A stretch of 64,000 bases of DNA from Rhizobiales bacterium SYSU XM002 (GTDB lineage: Bacteria > Pseudomonadota > Alphaproteobacteria > Rhizobiales > Beijerinckiaceae), in NCBI GenBank assembly GCA_009846685.1, contig VWVY01000002.1, positions 186,001 through 250,000 of the forward strand, written 5' to 3'. The notes beneath the pieces were generated by a model. That model saw only the letters and a list, made by a program, of their open reading frames with translations, did no database searches and had not been told where the DNA came from. Made by a program: the position numbers and the translations under genes. Each line of letters opens with the position of its first letter. The stretch's first letter is position 1. Shown here piece after piece: positions 28,349 through 37,001 of the stretch.

Positions 28349-30202
28349 ATGGCGATTCCTCACCCGACCACCCGCGATCCCATTCGTGATCTTGCGCAAC
28401 GTTCCCGCGGCGCCGTGCTGGCGGTCGCCTTGTTTTCGGCAGTGGTCAATATTCTCGGATTGACCGGCTCGTTCTACATGCTGCAGGTCTATGACCGGGT
28501 GCTCGCCAGCCGGTCGGTCGAGACCCTTCTCGCCATTTCGATGCTGGCGCTTGGCCTTTTTGCCCTGCAAGGTTTCATCGAGATTATCCGCGGGCAGGTT
28601 ATGGCGCGCGTCGGCCTCGGGATCGAACGCGATCTTCTGCGCCCTGTCCACGATCTCCTGTTGCATTTGCCGCGCTTCGGATACCCACCCGCGGAGGTGA
28701 CGCAGCCGCTCCGGGATGTCGAAACGATCCGTTCCTTCACAACGTCCCCGGCACCGCTCGCGTTCAATGATCTGCCGTGGGCGCCATTCTATCTGCTGTT
28801 TGTCTTCGTCCTGCATCCGTGGCTTGGTTTTCTGGCGCTGGGCGGCATGGTGGTGCTGGCGATGCTTGCTCTTTATTCCGAGGCCTGGCTCAGCCGGCGC
28901 AACCCGGAACTCGCGCGCGCCTCGGCGAGGCGTTTCGAAGCTGCGGAATCGACGCGGCGGCATGTTGAGGTGCTCCACGCGATGGGCTTTTCTGCCCGGG
29001 CAGCGTCGCGGTTCTATCGCGCGTCCGGAGAGCTGTTCGAAGCCAGCCGTGCGATCTCGGACATGTCCACGACGCTGGCCTCGATCTCGCGGGCCATCCG
29101 CACGATCCTGCAGTCGGCAATCCTTGGCCTGGGTGCCTATCTCGTGATCCGTGACCAGATGAGTGGTGGTGCAATCATTGCCGCCTCTATCCTCGCCGGA
29201 CGTGCATTGCAGCCGGTCGACCTCGTGATTGCCCACTGGAAGACCTTCGTGGCGGCGCGACAGGCTCGTGCGCGGCTCGCACGGCTGTTGGTGTCCCTGC
29301 CGCATGAAACGGAGCGGCTCGATCTTCCGTTGGCGAGCACCAGGGTCACGGTTGAGGATCTCGCCGTTGGTGCGCCGGGCTCGCGTGTTCCGATCATTCA
29401 GGGCATCCGGTTTGAACTGAAAGCCGGAGATGCCGTTGCGATCGTTGGGGCGAGCGGGGCCGGAAAATCGACGCTCGCGCGGGCGCTGTGCGGCGCGGCT
29501 CCGGTGCTCGGCGGCAAGGTGCGGCTGGATGGCGCGCCGCTCGAACAGTGGCCGGCAGCCAGCATTTCGAAGCTGATCGGCTATCTGCCGCAGGAAGTGA
29601 CGCTGTTCGAGGGGACTATCGCCGAAAACATCGCGCGGCTCGACCCCGAGGCGGGGGACGAGGAGGTTATCGCTGCGGCACAGGCCGCAAATGTCCATGA
29701 TCTGGTCCTGCGCCTTCCCTCGGGTTATTCGACGCCGCTGGACGCCGGCGGAACCTCGCTTTCCGTTGGACAACGTCAGCGGATCGGGCTCGCGCGGGCC
29801 GTCTATGGCGCACCGTTCTTTGTCGTGCTGGACGAACCCGACGCCCACCTCGACACGGAAGGCGAACGGGCGCTCGCCCTCGCGTTGCGCCGGATCCGGG
29901 AGCGCGGCGGCATCGTCGCCGTTGTCTCGCATCGCCCGGAGGTTCTCGCGAACGTCAATCTGGTTGCCGTGATGGTGGAGGGGCGTCTCGCCGCTTTCGG
30001 CGAGCGTGATCGGGTGCTCCGGCCCCGGCAGGCGGAAGCGGGACCGGGCGCCAAGGGGCCTGCCGCGCCGATCGTGCCGGCATCGGCGCCAGCGGAGCCT
30101 GACCGTCCGATGTCGCTGAGCGTGCGGCAGGTTCTGAAGGCAACGCCGCGAGCCGCTTCGATCGAAGGTCCCGGCAGTGAACCGGCCAAGGGCGGGAGCT
30201 GA
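28349..30202 (+). CDS. Type I secretion ABC transporter (PrtD family)
   Basis: A 617-residue inner-membrane ABC exporter with fused membrane and ATPase domains. The N-terminal half has about six TM segments, starting with LAVALFSAVVNILGLTGSFY and the MLQVYDRVLASRSVETL motif of PrtD/AprD proteins. The ATPase has Walker A GASGAGKST (from residue 367), signature LSVGQRQRIGLA and Walker B FFVVLDEPDAHLD. There is no C39 peptidase or C39-like domain, consistent with RTX protease export. A C-terminal tail of about 60 residues is Pro/Ala-rich. It is followed immediately by its adaptor gene. The best candidate substrate in view is the serralysin at 14538-16769. Confidence 0.9.
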   Translation: MAIPHPTTRDPIRDLAQRSRGAVLAVALFSAVVNILGLTGSFYMLQVYDRVLASRSVETLLAISMLALGLFALQGFIEIIRGQVMARVGLGIERDLLRPVHDLLLHLPRFGYPPAEVTQPLRDVETIRSFTTSPAPLAFNDLPWAPFYLLFVFVLHPWLGFLALGGMVVLAMLALYSEAWLSRRNPELARASARRFEAAESTRRHVEVLHAMGFSARAASRFYRASGELFEASRAISDMSTTLASISRAIRTILQSAILGLGAYLVIRDQMSGGAIIAASILAGRALQPVDLVIAHWKTFVAARQARARLARLLVSLPHETERLDLPLASTRVTVEDLAVGAPGSRVPIIQGIRFELKAGDAVAIVGASGAGKSTLARALCGAAPVLGGKVRLDGAPLEQWPAASISKLIGYLPQEVTLFEGTIAENIARLDPEAGDEEVIAAAQAANVHDLVLRLPSGYSTPLDAGGTSLSVGQRQRIGLARAVYGAPFFVVLDEPDAHLDTEGERALALALRRIRERGGIVAVVSHRPEVLANVNLVAVMVEGRLAAFGERDRVLRPRQAEAGPGAKGPAAPIVPASAPAEPDRPMSLSVRQVLKATPRAASIEGPGSEPAKGGS

Positions 30203-30203
30203 C

Positions 30204-31526
30204 ATGGCCGGGTTGCCGCTCCTGCCAGGCAGAGACGATCTACCCGCTCCGCCGCCGACGCGCGGCAAGATCTGGCTCGGCATCATCGTCGGGTTGGGCG
30301 GTTTCCTCATCGTCGCGATTTGGCTTGCGGTCGCGCAGCTCAACGGCGCGGTGGTCGCTCAGGGGCTTGTCGTGGTCGAGGATGAGCCGAAAAAGGTGCA
30401 GCATCTGCAGGGCGGCACGGTCGGCGAATTGCTGGTGCGCGAGGGCGAACGCGTTGTGCTCGATCAGATCTTACTGCGGCTCGATGTCACGGTTCCGCGA
30501 TCGACGTTGGCGCAGATCAACTCGCAGCTTGCGCAACTTGGCGGCCGACGTGCGCGGCTGGAGGCCGAGCGAGACGGGCGGGACGAGGTTGCCTTTCCCG
30601 CCGGCTTCGAGAACGGCTCTGACGAGGAACGCCAGGTCGCCGCACGCGAGCGCCTTTACTTGCGGGAAAGCCGCGAAACCCGCCGGCAGCAAGCGGAACA
30701 ATTGAACGAGCGCATCGGTCAGTATGAGCGCGAGGTGGAAGGGACGATCGCACAGATCACGGCCAAAGCGAAGGAAATCCAGTTGATCGGTGTCGAACTC
30801 ACCGGCGTCGAGACACTGTTTCGACAAAACCTCATCCCGATCTCGCGCGTTACCGTCTTGCAGCGCGAAGTCGCGCGGCTTGGCGGCGAAAAGGGGGCAC
30901 TTGAGGCCTCGGTGGCCAAGGCGCGCGGGCAAGTTGCAGAGATCAGGGTGCAACTTCTGTCGCTCGAACAGCGCGTGAAGACCGATGCCGTCAAGGAACT
31001 TGGCGATGTCGAAGCCTCAATCGCCCAACTCGTCGAGAAAAAGGTGACGGCGGAAGACGTGCTCCGCCGGGTCGAGATCCGTGCAGTTCAATCCGGCGTG
31101 GTTCATCAGTTGAAGGTGCATCACGTTGGGGCGGTGATCGCGCCCGGCGAGACGGTGATGCTGATCGTGCCGGATCGGGAGCGGCTCGTCGCCGAATTCA
31201 GGATCTCGCCGATCGAAATTGATCAAATCCGCCTCGGCCAGGCCGCCAGACTACGGTTTTCCGCGTTCAACACGCGGACAACGCCCGAAGTCGAAGGGCG
31301 TATCATCCGCGTCGCTCCTGACATTACACGGGACCCCGCAACGGGCGCGACCTATTTCGTCGCGCGGGCGGGCGTGGATCAGGCCGAACTGGCCCGGCTC
31401 GACGGGCATGTCATTACACCGGGGATGCCGGTGGAGGTCTACGCCGAAACGGGGCGGCGCACAGCGCTCAACTACATCGCCAAGCCGTTGATGGACTCGC
31501 TGGATCGCGCTTTCCGCGAACGCTAG
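30204..31526 (+). CDS. Type I secretion membrane fusion protein (HlyD/PrtE family)
   Basis: The periplasmic adaptor of the type I system, 440 residues. One TM near the N-terminus (IIVGLGGFLIVAIWLAVAQ) is followed by VVAQGLVVVEDEPKKVQHLQ and the half-lipoyl motif GGTVGELLVREGERV. A long coiled coil spans about 110-290. The second lipoyl half is RAVQSGVVHQLKVHHVGAVI, and the C-terminal beta domain ends in FRER. ATG 30204 lies just after the ABC stop and has GGCGGGAG before it. An upstream ATG at 30177 would overlap by 26 bp. The TolC-like outer-membrane partner is not in the window. Confidence 0.92.
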   Translation: MAGLPLLPGRDDLPAPPPTRGKIWLGIIVGLGGFLIVAIWLAVAQLNGAVVAQGLVVVEDEPKKVQHLQGGTVGELLVREGERVVLDQILLRLDVTVPRSTLAQINSQLAQLGGRRARLEAERDGRDEVAFPAGFENGSDEERQVAARERLYLRESRETRRQQAEQLNERIGQYEREVEGTIAQITAKAKEIQLIGVELTGVETLFRQNLIPISRVTVLQREVARLGGEKGALEASVAKARGQVAEIRVQLLSLEQRVKTDAVKELGDVEASIAQLVEKKVTAEDVLRRVEIRAVQSGVVHQLKVHHVGAVIAPGETVMLIVPDRERLVAEFRISPIEIDQIRLGQAARLRFSAFNTRTTPEVEGRIIRVAPDITRDPATGATYFVARAGVDQAELARLDGHVITPGMPVEVYAETGRRTALNYIAKPLMDSLDRAFRER

Positions 31527-31698
31527 GCCTGCGGAAACGCTGTCCGGCTCGGTATTTGTCAGAGCCGAACCCTAACCTATTCCATTGTTGTTCATTTTTT
31601 TGCTGGCATAGAGAGCCGGCGTGAATGGTCGCGCAATTGAAGTGTGGATTCCCGGAGGAATACCCGCTTCGTCTGGCTTCCTGTCGAGACAAGATCCG

Positions 31699-32574
31699 AT
31701 GAACACAAAGCGTATTCGCAAGGCCGTCTTCCCCGTCGCAGGTCTGGGAACCCGGTTTCTGCCCGCGACTCGGGCGATCCCCAAGGAGATGCTGACGGTC
31801 GTCGACCGGCCTGTCATCCAGCACGTCGTCGACGAGGCGCGCGCCGCAGGGATCGAGCATTTCGTGTTCATCACCGGCCGCAACAAGCACGTGATCGAGG
31901 ATCACTTCGACCGCCAGTTCGAGCTTGAAGCCACGCTGCGTGGACGTGGCAAGGAAAAGGAACTTGCGATTCTGGATGCGGATACGCCTGCTGCCGGCGC
32001 GACGAGCTTCACCCGCCAGCAGGTGCCGCTCGGTCTCGGCCACGCGGTCTGGTGTGCGCGCGACATCATCGGTGACGAACCTTTTGCGTTGCTGTTGCCG
32101 GACATGCTCCACCTTGGCGCGAAGCCCTGCCTCGCGGAGATGATGGAGGCCTACAACCAGAAGGGCGGCAACCACATCGGTGTCTATCCCGTTGCCGAGG
32201 ACGAGACAAACCAGTACGGCATCGTCGATATCTCCGGTTCGAAGGAGAAGGTCGCACCGATCGCGCGGATGGTTGAGAAGCCCGCGAAAGGGACCGCGCC
32301 CTCGAACCTCGCTATTTCCGGCCGCTATATTCTGCAGCCAGCCATCTTTGACCTGCTGGCCAAGCAGGAGCGCGGTGCGGGCGGTGAAATCCAACTCACC
32401 GATTCCATGGTGACTCTCGCCAAATCCGAGCCGTTCTATTCCGTGCGCTTCGACGGCAAGGTCTATGATACCGGTTCCAAGCTCGGTTTTCTTGCTGCGA
32501 ACGTGGCGTACGGTCTTGCCAACAAGGATCTCGCCGGCGATTTCCGCGCCATTATCGACGCACACCTCGGTTAA
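31699..32574 (+). CDS. galU: UTP-glucose-1-phosphate uridylyltransferase
   Basis: GalU makes UDP-glucose from glucose-1-phosphate and UTP, feeding Ugd (37002-38306) and glycosyltransferases. The 291-residue protein carries FPVAGLGTRFLPATRAIPKEM, LPDMLH, MVEKPAKG, GRYILQPAIFD and TDSMVTLAK. The conserved protein starts at ATG 31699; the open frame upstream to 31621 is not conserved. A 172-bp gap separates it from the secretion adaptor, so it may have its own promoter. Confidence 0.95.
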   Translation: MNTKRIRKAVFPVAGLGTRFLPATRAIPKEMLTVVDRPVIQHVVDEARAAGIEHFVFITGRNKHVIEDHFDRQFELEATLRGRGKEKELAILDADTPAAGATSFTRQQVPLGLGHAVWCARDIIGDEPFALLLPDMLHLGAKPCLAEMMEAYNQKGGNHIGVYPVAEDETNQYGIVDISGSKEKVAPIARMVEKPAKGTAPSNLAISGRYILQPAIFDLLAKQERGAGGEIQLTDSMVTLAKSEPFYSVRFDGKVYDTGSKLGFLAANVAYGLANKDLAGDFRAIIDAHLG

Positions 32575-32580
32575 TCGAGG

Positions 32581-33615
32581 CTAGCCCGGATAGCGGTGCC
32601 AGGTGCCGACAGGGTCGCGAATTTCAATTTCGTCGAGTGGCGAAATACGTAAGTAATTCGCATTGATCGGCACCTTGCCAAGTCCGCCCGGCAGGTCGAG
32701 CACATAGGTCGGGATCGCATGGCCTGGCAGCTTGCCGCGCAGTGCGGCATGGAGCGCCTGCCCTTCAGTGATCGGCAGGCGGAAATGTGCCGTGCCGGGC
32801 GCGAGATCGGGGTGGTGGAGATAGGCCGGTGTGACGCGGTTCGCCACCATTTCGAGAAACAATTCCCGGAGGGCTTCCGGGTTGTCGTTCACACCGCGCA
32901 GCAGCACGCTCTGCCCGAGAAGCGCGATGCCAGCCTCCGCAAGGCGGGCCAAAGCCGCACCCCCTTGTTCGGAGAACTCCCGCGCGTGATTGGCGTGCAG
33001 CGTGACGTAATTCGCCTTGCCGGGAAACTTGAGCGATGAAATCAGCGCCTTCGTGATGCGCTCGGGCGCAACCAGCGGCACGCGGGAATGCCAACGGACA
33101 AGGCGGACATGAGGAATATGAGCGAGCCGCTTGCCGAGTTCGACGACGCGCCGCGGCGAAAGCATGAGTGGGTCGCCACCAGTGAAGATCACCTCGACGA
33201 TTTCGGGGTTCACCGCGATATAGGCGAAGACAGCTTCGAGTTCAGGGGGCGTGAGATTGCCGTCGCCTGAAGGGCCGACCATTTCGCGCCGGAAGCAGAA
33301 CCGGCAATAGATCGGACAGGTGTGGGTGAGCTTAACCAGCACCCGGTCCGGATAACGGTGGACCAGCCCCTTGACCGGTGTATGGGCATGATCGCCGATG
33401 GGGTCCGGGCTTTCCGCCGGGCTCGACGCCAGTTCGGCTGCCGACGGCACGAACTGCCGGGCGATGGGATCGTCGGGTTTGGCGATTTGCGCCCGCATCG
33501 TCGGCGTGACCGCGACGGCATAGCGCGCTGCGACGGCGCGCAGCGCCGGATCTTCCGCGTCGGCGATCAGTCCCGCCCCTTCGAGCGCATCCAGAGTGGC
33601 GAGCGGCTTTGTCAC
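32581..33615 (-). CDS. epmB: EF-P lysine 2,3-aminomutase-like radical SAM enzyme
   Basis: EpmB converts (S)-alpha-lysine to (R)-beta-lysine, the donor for EF-P modification. The 344-residue protein has the radical-SAM motif CPIYCRFCFRRE (CxxxCxxC), TGGDPLML and VKLTHTCP. The C-terminal PLP-lysine region lies near LPGGLGKVPI. It is shorter than catabolic KamA, which fits the EpmB group. It overlaps epmA by ATGA, so the two are one operon diverging from efp 1.2 kb away. It is convergent with galU, with a six-base gap. Confidence 0.9.
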   Translation of the reverse strand: MTKPLATLDALEGAGLIADAEDPALRAVAARYAVAVTPTMRAQIAKPDDPIARQFVPSAAELASSPAESPDPIGDHAHTPVKGLVHRYPDRVLVKLTHTCPIYCRFCFRREMVGPSGDGNLTPPELEAVFAYIAVNPEIVEVIFTGGDPLMLSPRRVVELGKRLAHIPHVRLVRWHSRVPLVAPERITKALISSLKFPGKANYVTLHANHAREFSEQGGAALARLAEAGIALLGQSVLLRGVNDNPEALRELFLEMVANRVTPAYLHHPDLAPGTAHFRLPITEGQALHAALRGKLPGHAIPTYVLDLPGGLGKVPINANYLRISPLDEIEIRDPVGTWHRYPG

Positions 33616-34655
33616 GGGCGATCTCGATCAAAAGGCCAAGGCGTGAAGATCACGTCTTCAACGCGTTCCGTCCCCGCCGCCAGCATCGCCAGCCGGTCGA
33701 AGCCCAGCGCGATGCCGGAAGCGGGCGGCATATAGGGCAGGGCGCTGAGAAAATCCTCGTCGAGTGGGTACTGTTCGCCGTAGAGGCGCTCCTTCTCGGC
33801 CATGTCGGCCACGAAACGCGCGCGCTGTTCGCCAGCATCCGTAAGTTCCCCGAAGGCGTTGCCCAACTCGATGCCACAAACATAAAGCTCGAAACGCTCG
33901 GCGAAGCGCGGATCATCCGGGCAGGGGCGGGCAAGCGCCGCCTCAGAAATCGGGTATCGGTCGAGGATAGTTGCGCGACCCATGCCCAGATGTGGCTCGA
34001 TCCTTTCCGAAAGGATGCGCGAGAAAATGTCGGTCCAGGTGTCGTCCGGCGCGATGCGCAGGCCGATGCGGATGGCCTCGCTCGCCAGTCCGGCACGGTC
34101 TTCAAGGACGGCATCAAGATCGATCCCCACATGACGGCGGATAGCCTCGACGACGCTCAGTCGTTCCGGCTCGGCGAAGGCATCGCACATACGGTCCCGG
34201 AACCGGAATTCGCGTCGCACGCCGACCTCCGCAGCAAGGCGGAGCATTGCAACGCAATCGTCCATCAGCGCGGTGTAATCCTCGTCGGTGCGATACCACT
34301 CCAGCATTGAGAACTCACCGGCGTGGAGCGGTGATGCCTCCCGGGCACGGAATACCGGCGCGAACTGGAAGATGCGTGTCTCGCCTGCTGTGATCAGCTT
34401 CTTCATCGCGAATTCGGGTGAAGTGTGGAGATAGCCAGATAGCTGCTCCTCGCCAAAGGCGGTCCATTCGCAGCGCATCGCGTGGAGATGCGTTTCATTG
34501 CCTGGCGAGACCTGAAGAATGCCGGTCTCGACCTCCCAGAAATCGCGTGCCTCGAACCAGCCACGGATCGCCGATTTCAATCGGGTGCGCGTCATCAGGC
34601 CCGGCCGGCGTGCGGCATGGCGATGGCAGTTCCAGAAGGGCGTGGCGGCGGACAA
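33612..34655 (-). CDS. epmA: EF-P (R)-beta-lysine ligase (LysRS-like, GenX/PoxA)
   Basis: EpmA attaches beta-lysine to EF-P Lys34 using ATP. It is a truncated class II lysyl-tRNA synthetase with no anticodon-binding domain. The 347 residues show [19 protein letters not shown] (motif 1 region), [26 protein letters not shown] (motif 2), and a C-terminal motif 3 around [15 protein letters not shown]. The gene starts at ATG 34655, 133 bp from the divergent efp. Confidence 0.93.
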   Translation of the reverse strand: MSAATPFWNCHRHAARRPGLMTRTRLKSAIRGWFEARDFWEVETGILQVSPGNETHLHAMRCEWTAFGEEQLSGYLHTSPEFAMKKLITAGETRIFQFAPVFRAREASPLHAGEFSMLEWYRTDEDYTALMDDCVAMLRLAAEVGVRREFRFRDRMCDAFAEPERLSVVEAIRRHVGIDLDAVLEDRAGLASEAIRIGLRIAPDDTWTDIFSRILSERIEPHLGMGRATILDRYPISEAALARPCPDDPRFAERFELYVCGIELGNAFGELTDAGEQRARFVADMAEKERLYGEQYPLDEDFLSALPYMPPASGIALGFDRLAMLAAGTERVEDVIFTPWPFDRDRP

Positions 34656-34788
34656 GGGGTTTCCGGTTCCTTGGGTTGGCGCGCTGAAGCGATGTTTCAG
34701 CTTGGCGTTTCAAGGCCAAGCGTTTAAGGGAGCGCCTCGGATTTCATTTCAAAACGCCGCTTTAAAGCAGGAACAACCGGGGTTCAAC

Positions 34789-35358
34789 GTGGTCAAGGTC
34801 ATCGCCTCCTCCATCCGCAAGGGCAACATCATCGAGCTCGACGACAAGCTCTATTCGGTCATCACCGCCGAGAGCTTCTTCCCGGGCAAGGGCACGCCGA
34901 CGACGCAGATCGACGCGCGCCGCCTTTCGGACGGCGTCAAGACCACGGTCCGCTATCGCACGACCGAGCAGGTCGAGAAGGCCTTCGTCGAGGAGAAGGA
35001 CTACACCTATCTCTACGGCGACGATGACGGCTTCACCTTCATGGATCAGGAGAACTTCGAGCAGATCGTCGTGCCGAAGGACGTGATCGGCGATGGCGTT
35101 CCCTACCTGCAGGAGAACATGGCCTGCCAGATCGGCGTCTACAACGATGTGCCGGTGACGATCAGCCTGCCGCAGCGCGTGATCCTCGAAATCGTCGAGA
35201 CCGAACCGGTCACCAAGGGGCAGACGGCCTCCTCGTCCTACAAGCCGGCGATCCTCTCGAACGGCGTGCGCACCTCGATCCCGCCGCATGTCACCGCCGG
35301 CACGCGCGTGGTCATCAACACGGAAGACGGCTCCTACGTGGAGCGCGCGAAGGATTGA
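34789..35358 (+). CDS. efp: Translation elongation factor P
   Basis: EF-P relieves ribosome stalling at polyproline. The protein is 189 residues if started at GTG 34789, which places the modified lysine exactly at Lys34 in [11 protein letters not shown]; a CGGGG run lies just upstream. The three-beta-barrel layout and end ([16 protein letters not shown]) are usual. The upstream open frame to 34519 overlaps the divergent epmA and is not conserved. EpmA and EpmB lie next door, so it is likely beta-lysylated. EpmC is not in the window. Confidence 0.95.
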   Translation: MVKVIASSIRKGNIIELDDKLYSVITAESFFPGKGTPTTQIDARRLSDGVKTTVRYRTTEQVEKAFVEEKDYTYLYGDDDGFTFMDQENFEQIVVPKDVIGDGVPYLQENMACQIGVYNDVPVTISLPQRVILEIVETEPVTKGQTASSSYKPAILSNGVRTSIPPHVTAGTRVVINTEDGSYVERAKD

Positions 35359-35383
35359 TCTTCGGCTTGATCGAATCTTTCGG

Positions 35384-35408
35384 AAGGCCGCCAACGGTGG
35401 CCTTTTTT
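35384..35408 (+). terminator. Intrinsic terminator after efp
   Basis: The stem AAGGCCGCC pairs with GGTGGCCTT (one G-U pair) around a three-base loop. A run of six T follows. It is 26 bp after the efp stop. Confidence 0.85.
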
Positions 35409-35414
35409 GTGTCC

Positions 35415-35900
35415 TTACGCGGCCGGTATTATTGGCCGGACTTCAATCTCGATCCGAGTGATTGTGGCGCGGATAATGCCGTGAGCTCCGGCGATCGGCT
35501 CGATCTCGATTTCGTGGTAGGGACGACCAAACCCCAAACCGACAGGTGCAGGATGCACGGGCGTTTCACTGACCCGTCGGAAGTAAAGCGCATTGATGAC
35601 ATTGGGCCCCGCTACCCCATCCCGCACAAGAATACCCTCCAGATGGATGTCGACGAGATCTGAAAAAACGAATCGAACGATCCCCTCTTCATCCAATGGG
35701 GGCGTTCGGTCACGCCAATAGCGATCCACCTTCAAGGTCAGACCGCTTTCCCCACCTTGCGTGACTGATAGCGAAACGATTTCGGAATCGCCAAACTCGG
35801 GCGGAAACCCGCCATAGTTGAGATCGAGCCAATCAAGCAGGCGTTGCCCGCCCGGAATGGTCTGAAGAACCGCAATTGTCTCGTCGCGGGCTTCGCTCAT
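35415..35900 (-). CDS. Unknown protein coupled to the sugar kinase
   Basis: A 161-residue protein I do not recognise with confidence. It has no signal or membrane segment and is rich in beta-type sequence. PPEFGDSEIVSLSV and LTLKVDRYW faintly recall the Imm50-type fold (a guess). ATG 35900 overlaps the PfkB-kinase stop (ATGA), so the two are translated together. An open frame to 36185 lies inside the kinase gene and is not used. No toxin partner is visible, so an immunity role has no support from context. Confidence 0.6.
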   Translation of the reverse strand: MSEARDETIAVLQTIPGGQRLLDWLDLNYGGFPPEFGDSEIVSLSVTQGGESGLTLKVDRYWRDRTPPLDEEGIVRFVFSDLVDIHLEGILVRDGVAGPNVINALYFRRVSETPVHPAPVGLGFGRPYHEIEIEPIAGAHGIIRATITRIEIEVRPIIPAA

Positions 35901-36838
35901 CCCATCGCCTTCCGCACCATCTCCGCCCGCGGTATCGGCGCCACCGCGCCATAACCTTCCGTCGAGAGCGCGGCGGCAACGGCGGCATAGCGCCCGGCCG
36001 CCTCGATCGAATCGCCTGCGACGAGCCGCGCGATGAAACTTCCGCCGAAGCAATCGCCCGCGCCGGTCGCATCGACCGGCTGGCAGGGGTGCGGCGGAAT
36101 GCGGTGGCGCGATTTTCCATCCGCCACCAGCGCACCCTCGGAGCCGAGCTTCAGCGCGACGATCTTCGCGCCCTTCGTGAGGCACCAGTCGGCGAGCGCG
36201 TCCGGCTCCGTGATGCCGGTGATGGCGACGATATCGTCATAGCTCGGCAGCAGCACGTCCGAGAGTGCGATGACGTCGCTCATGATCGCGCGGGCACGGT
36301 CCTTCGACCACAGCTTGAGGCGCAGGTTGGTGTCGAACGAGACCAGCGTTCCGCCCTCGCGTGCGACATGGATCGCGGCGTAGCAGGCGTCGCAGGCGCT
36401 CGCGGAAATCGCCAGCGATATGCCGGAAAGATGGATCGCCTTCGCCGCCTTGATCGCCGTGACCGGCACATCCGCCGGAGCATAGAGGCTGGCGGCGGAA
36501 CCCGCACGGGCAAAGGTGAACTCGTGCCCCGCCGGTCCATGCGTCACGAAATACATGCCGGTCGGTGCCTTGGAATTTTCGATCACGAGGGAATGATCGA
36601 CCCCTTCCTCGTCCCAGAGTTTGCGGAACATCGCGCCGTTGGCGTCGGCGCCGAGCGCGGAGAGATAGCCCGTCGCTGCGCCTTGCCGTGCCGCCGCGAT
36701 GATGAAATTCGAGGTGTCGCCCCCGAAGCCTTGCAGGAAGTTGCGACCATCGCCTTCCTTGACCTGATTGTATTCGATCATCGGCTCGCCGACAGCGAGA
36801 ATTTCCGGTGCGAGAATTTCGGGGGCGGGCTTTGGCAT
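35897..36838 (-). CDS. PfkB-family sugar kinase, 2-keto-3-deoxygluconate kinase-like
   Basis: A ribokinase-fold enzyme that phosphorylates a sugar, most likely 2-keto-3-deoxygluconate by similarity. Motifs: VGEPMIEYN at the N-terminus, GGDTSNFIIAAARQGA (PfkB signature 1), NLRLKLW, and the catalytic DATGAGDCFGGSF (signature 2). ATG 36838 gives 313 residues; an ATG at 36874 adds 12 unconserved residues. It is followed by the unknown protein gene with an ATGA overlap. No dehydratase or aldolase of the Entner-Doudoroff route is adjacent, so the substrate stays provisional. Confidence 0.82.
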   Translation of the reverse strand: MPKPAPEILAPEILAVGEPMIEYNQVKEGDGRNFLQGFGGDTSNFIIAAARQGAATGYLSALGADANGAMFRKLWDEEGVDHSLVIENSKAPTGMYFVTHGPAGHEFTFARAGSAASLYAPADVPVTAIKAAKAIHLSGISLAISASACDACYAAIHVAREGGTLVSFDTNLRLKLWSKDRARAIMSDVIALSDVLLPSYDDIVAITGITEPDALADWCLTKGAKIVALKLGSEGALVADGKSRHRIPPHPCQPVDATGAGDCFGGSFIARLVAGDSIEAAGRYAAVAAALSTEGYGAVAPIPRAEMVRKAMG

Positions 36839-37001
36839 GGCGCGTTCCGTTTCGGGTGAGGCGGATGCCTGCATTTAGCCGCAAAACCCGCGTCGTCAAA
36901 GTGGTATGGCAGAGTATGCCAGATCGAGGCGCGATCGAGATAGTTGGTCTTGCCCGCCGGACCTGCTAAGCCCCTGCGCGAAGATCCGATGGAGTTTCCC
37001 G

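Noticed and set aside
35415-36185. A 256-residue form of the unknown protein after the PfkB kinase
   Set aside because: Its first 95 residues are the kinase gene in another frame and are Arg-rich. ATG 35900 is preferred.
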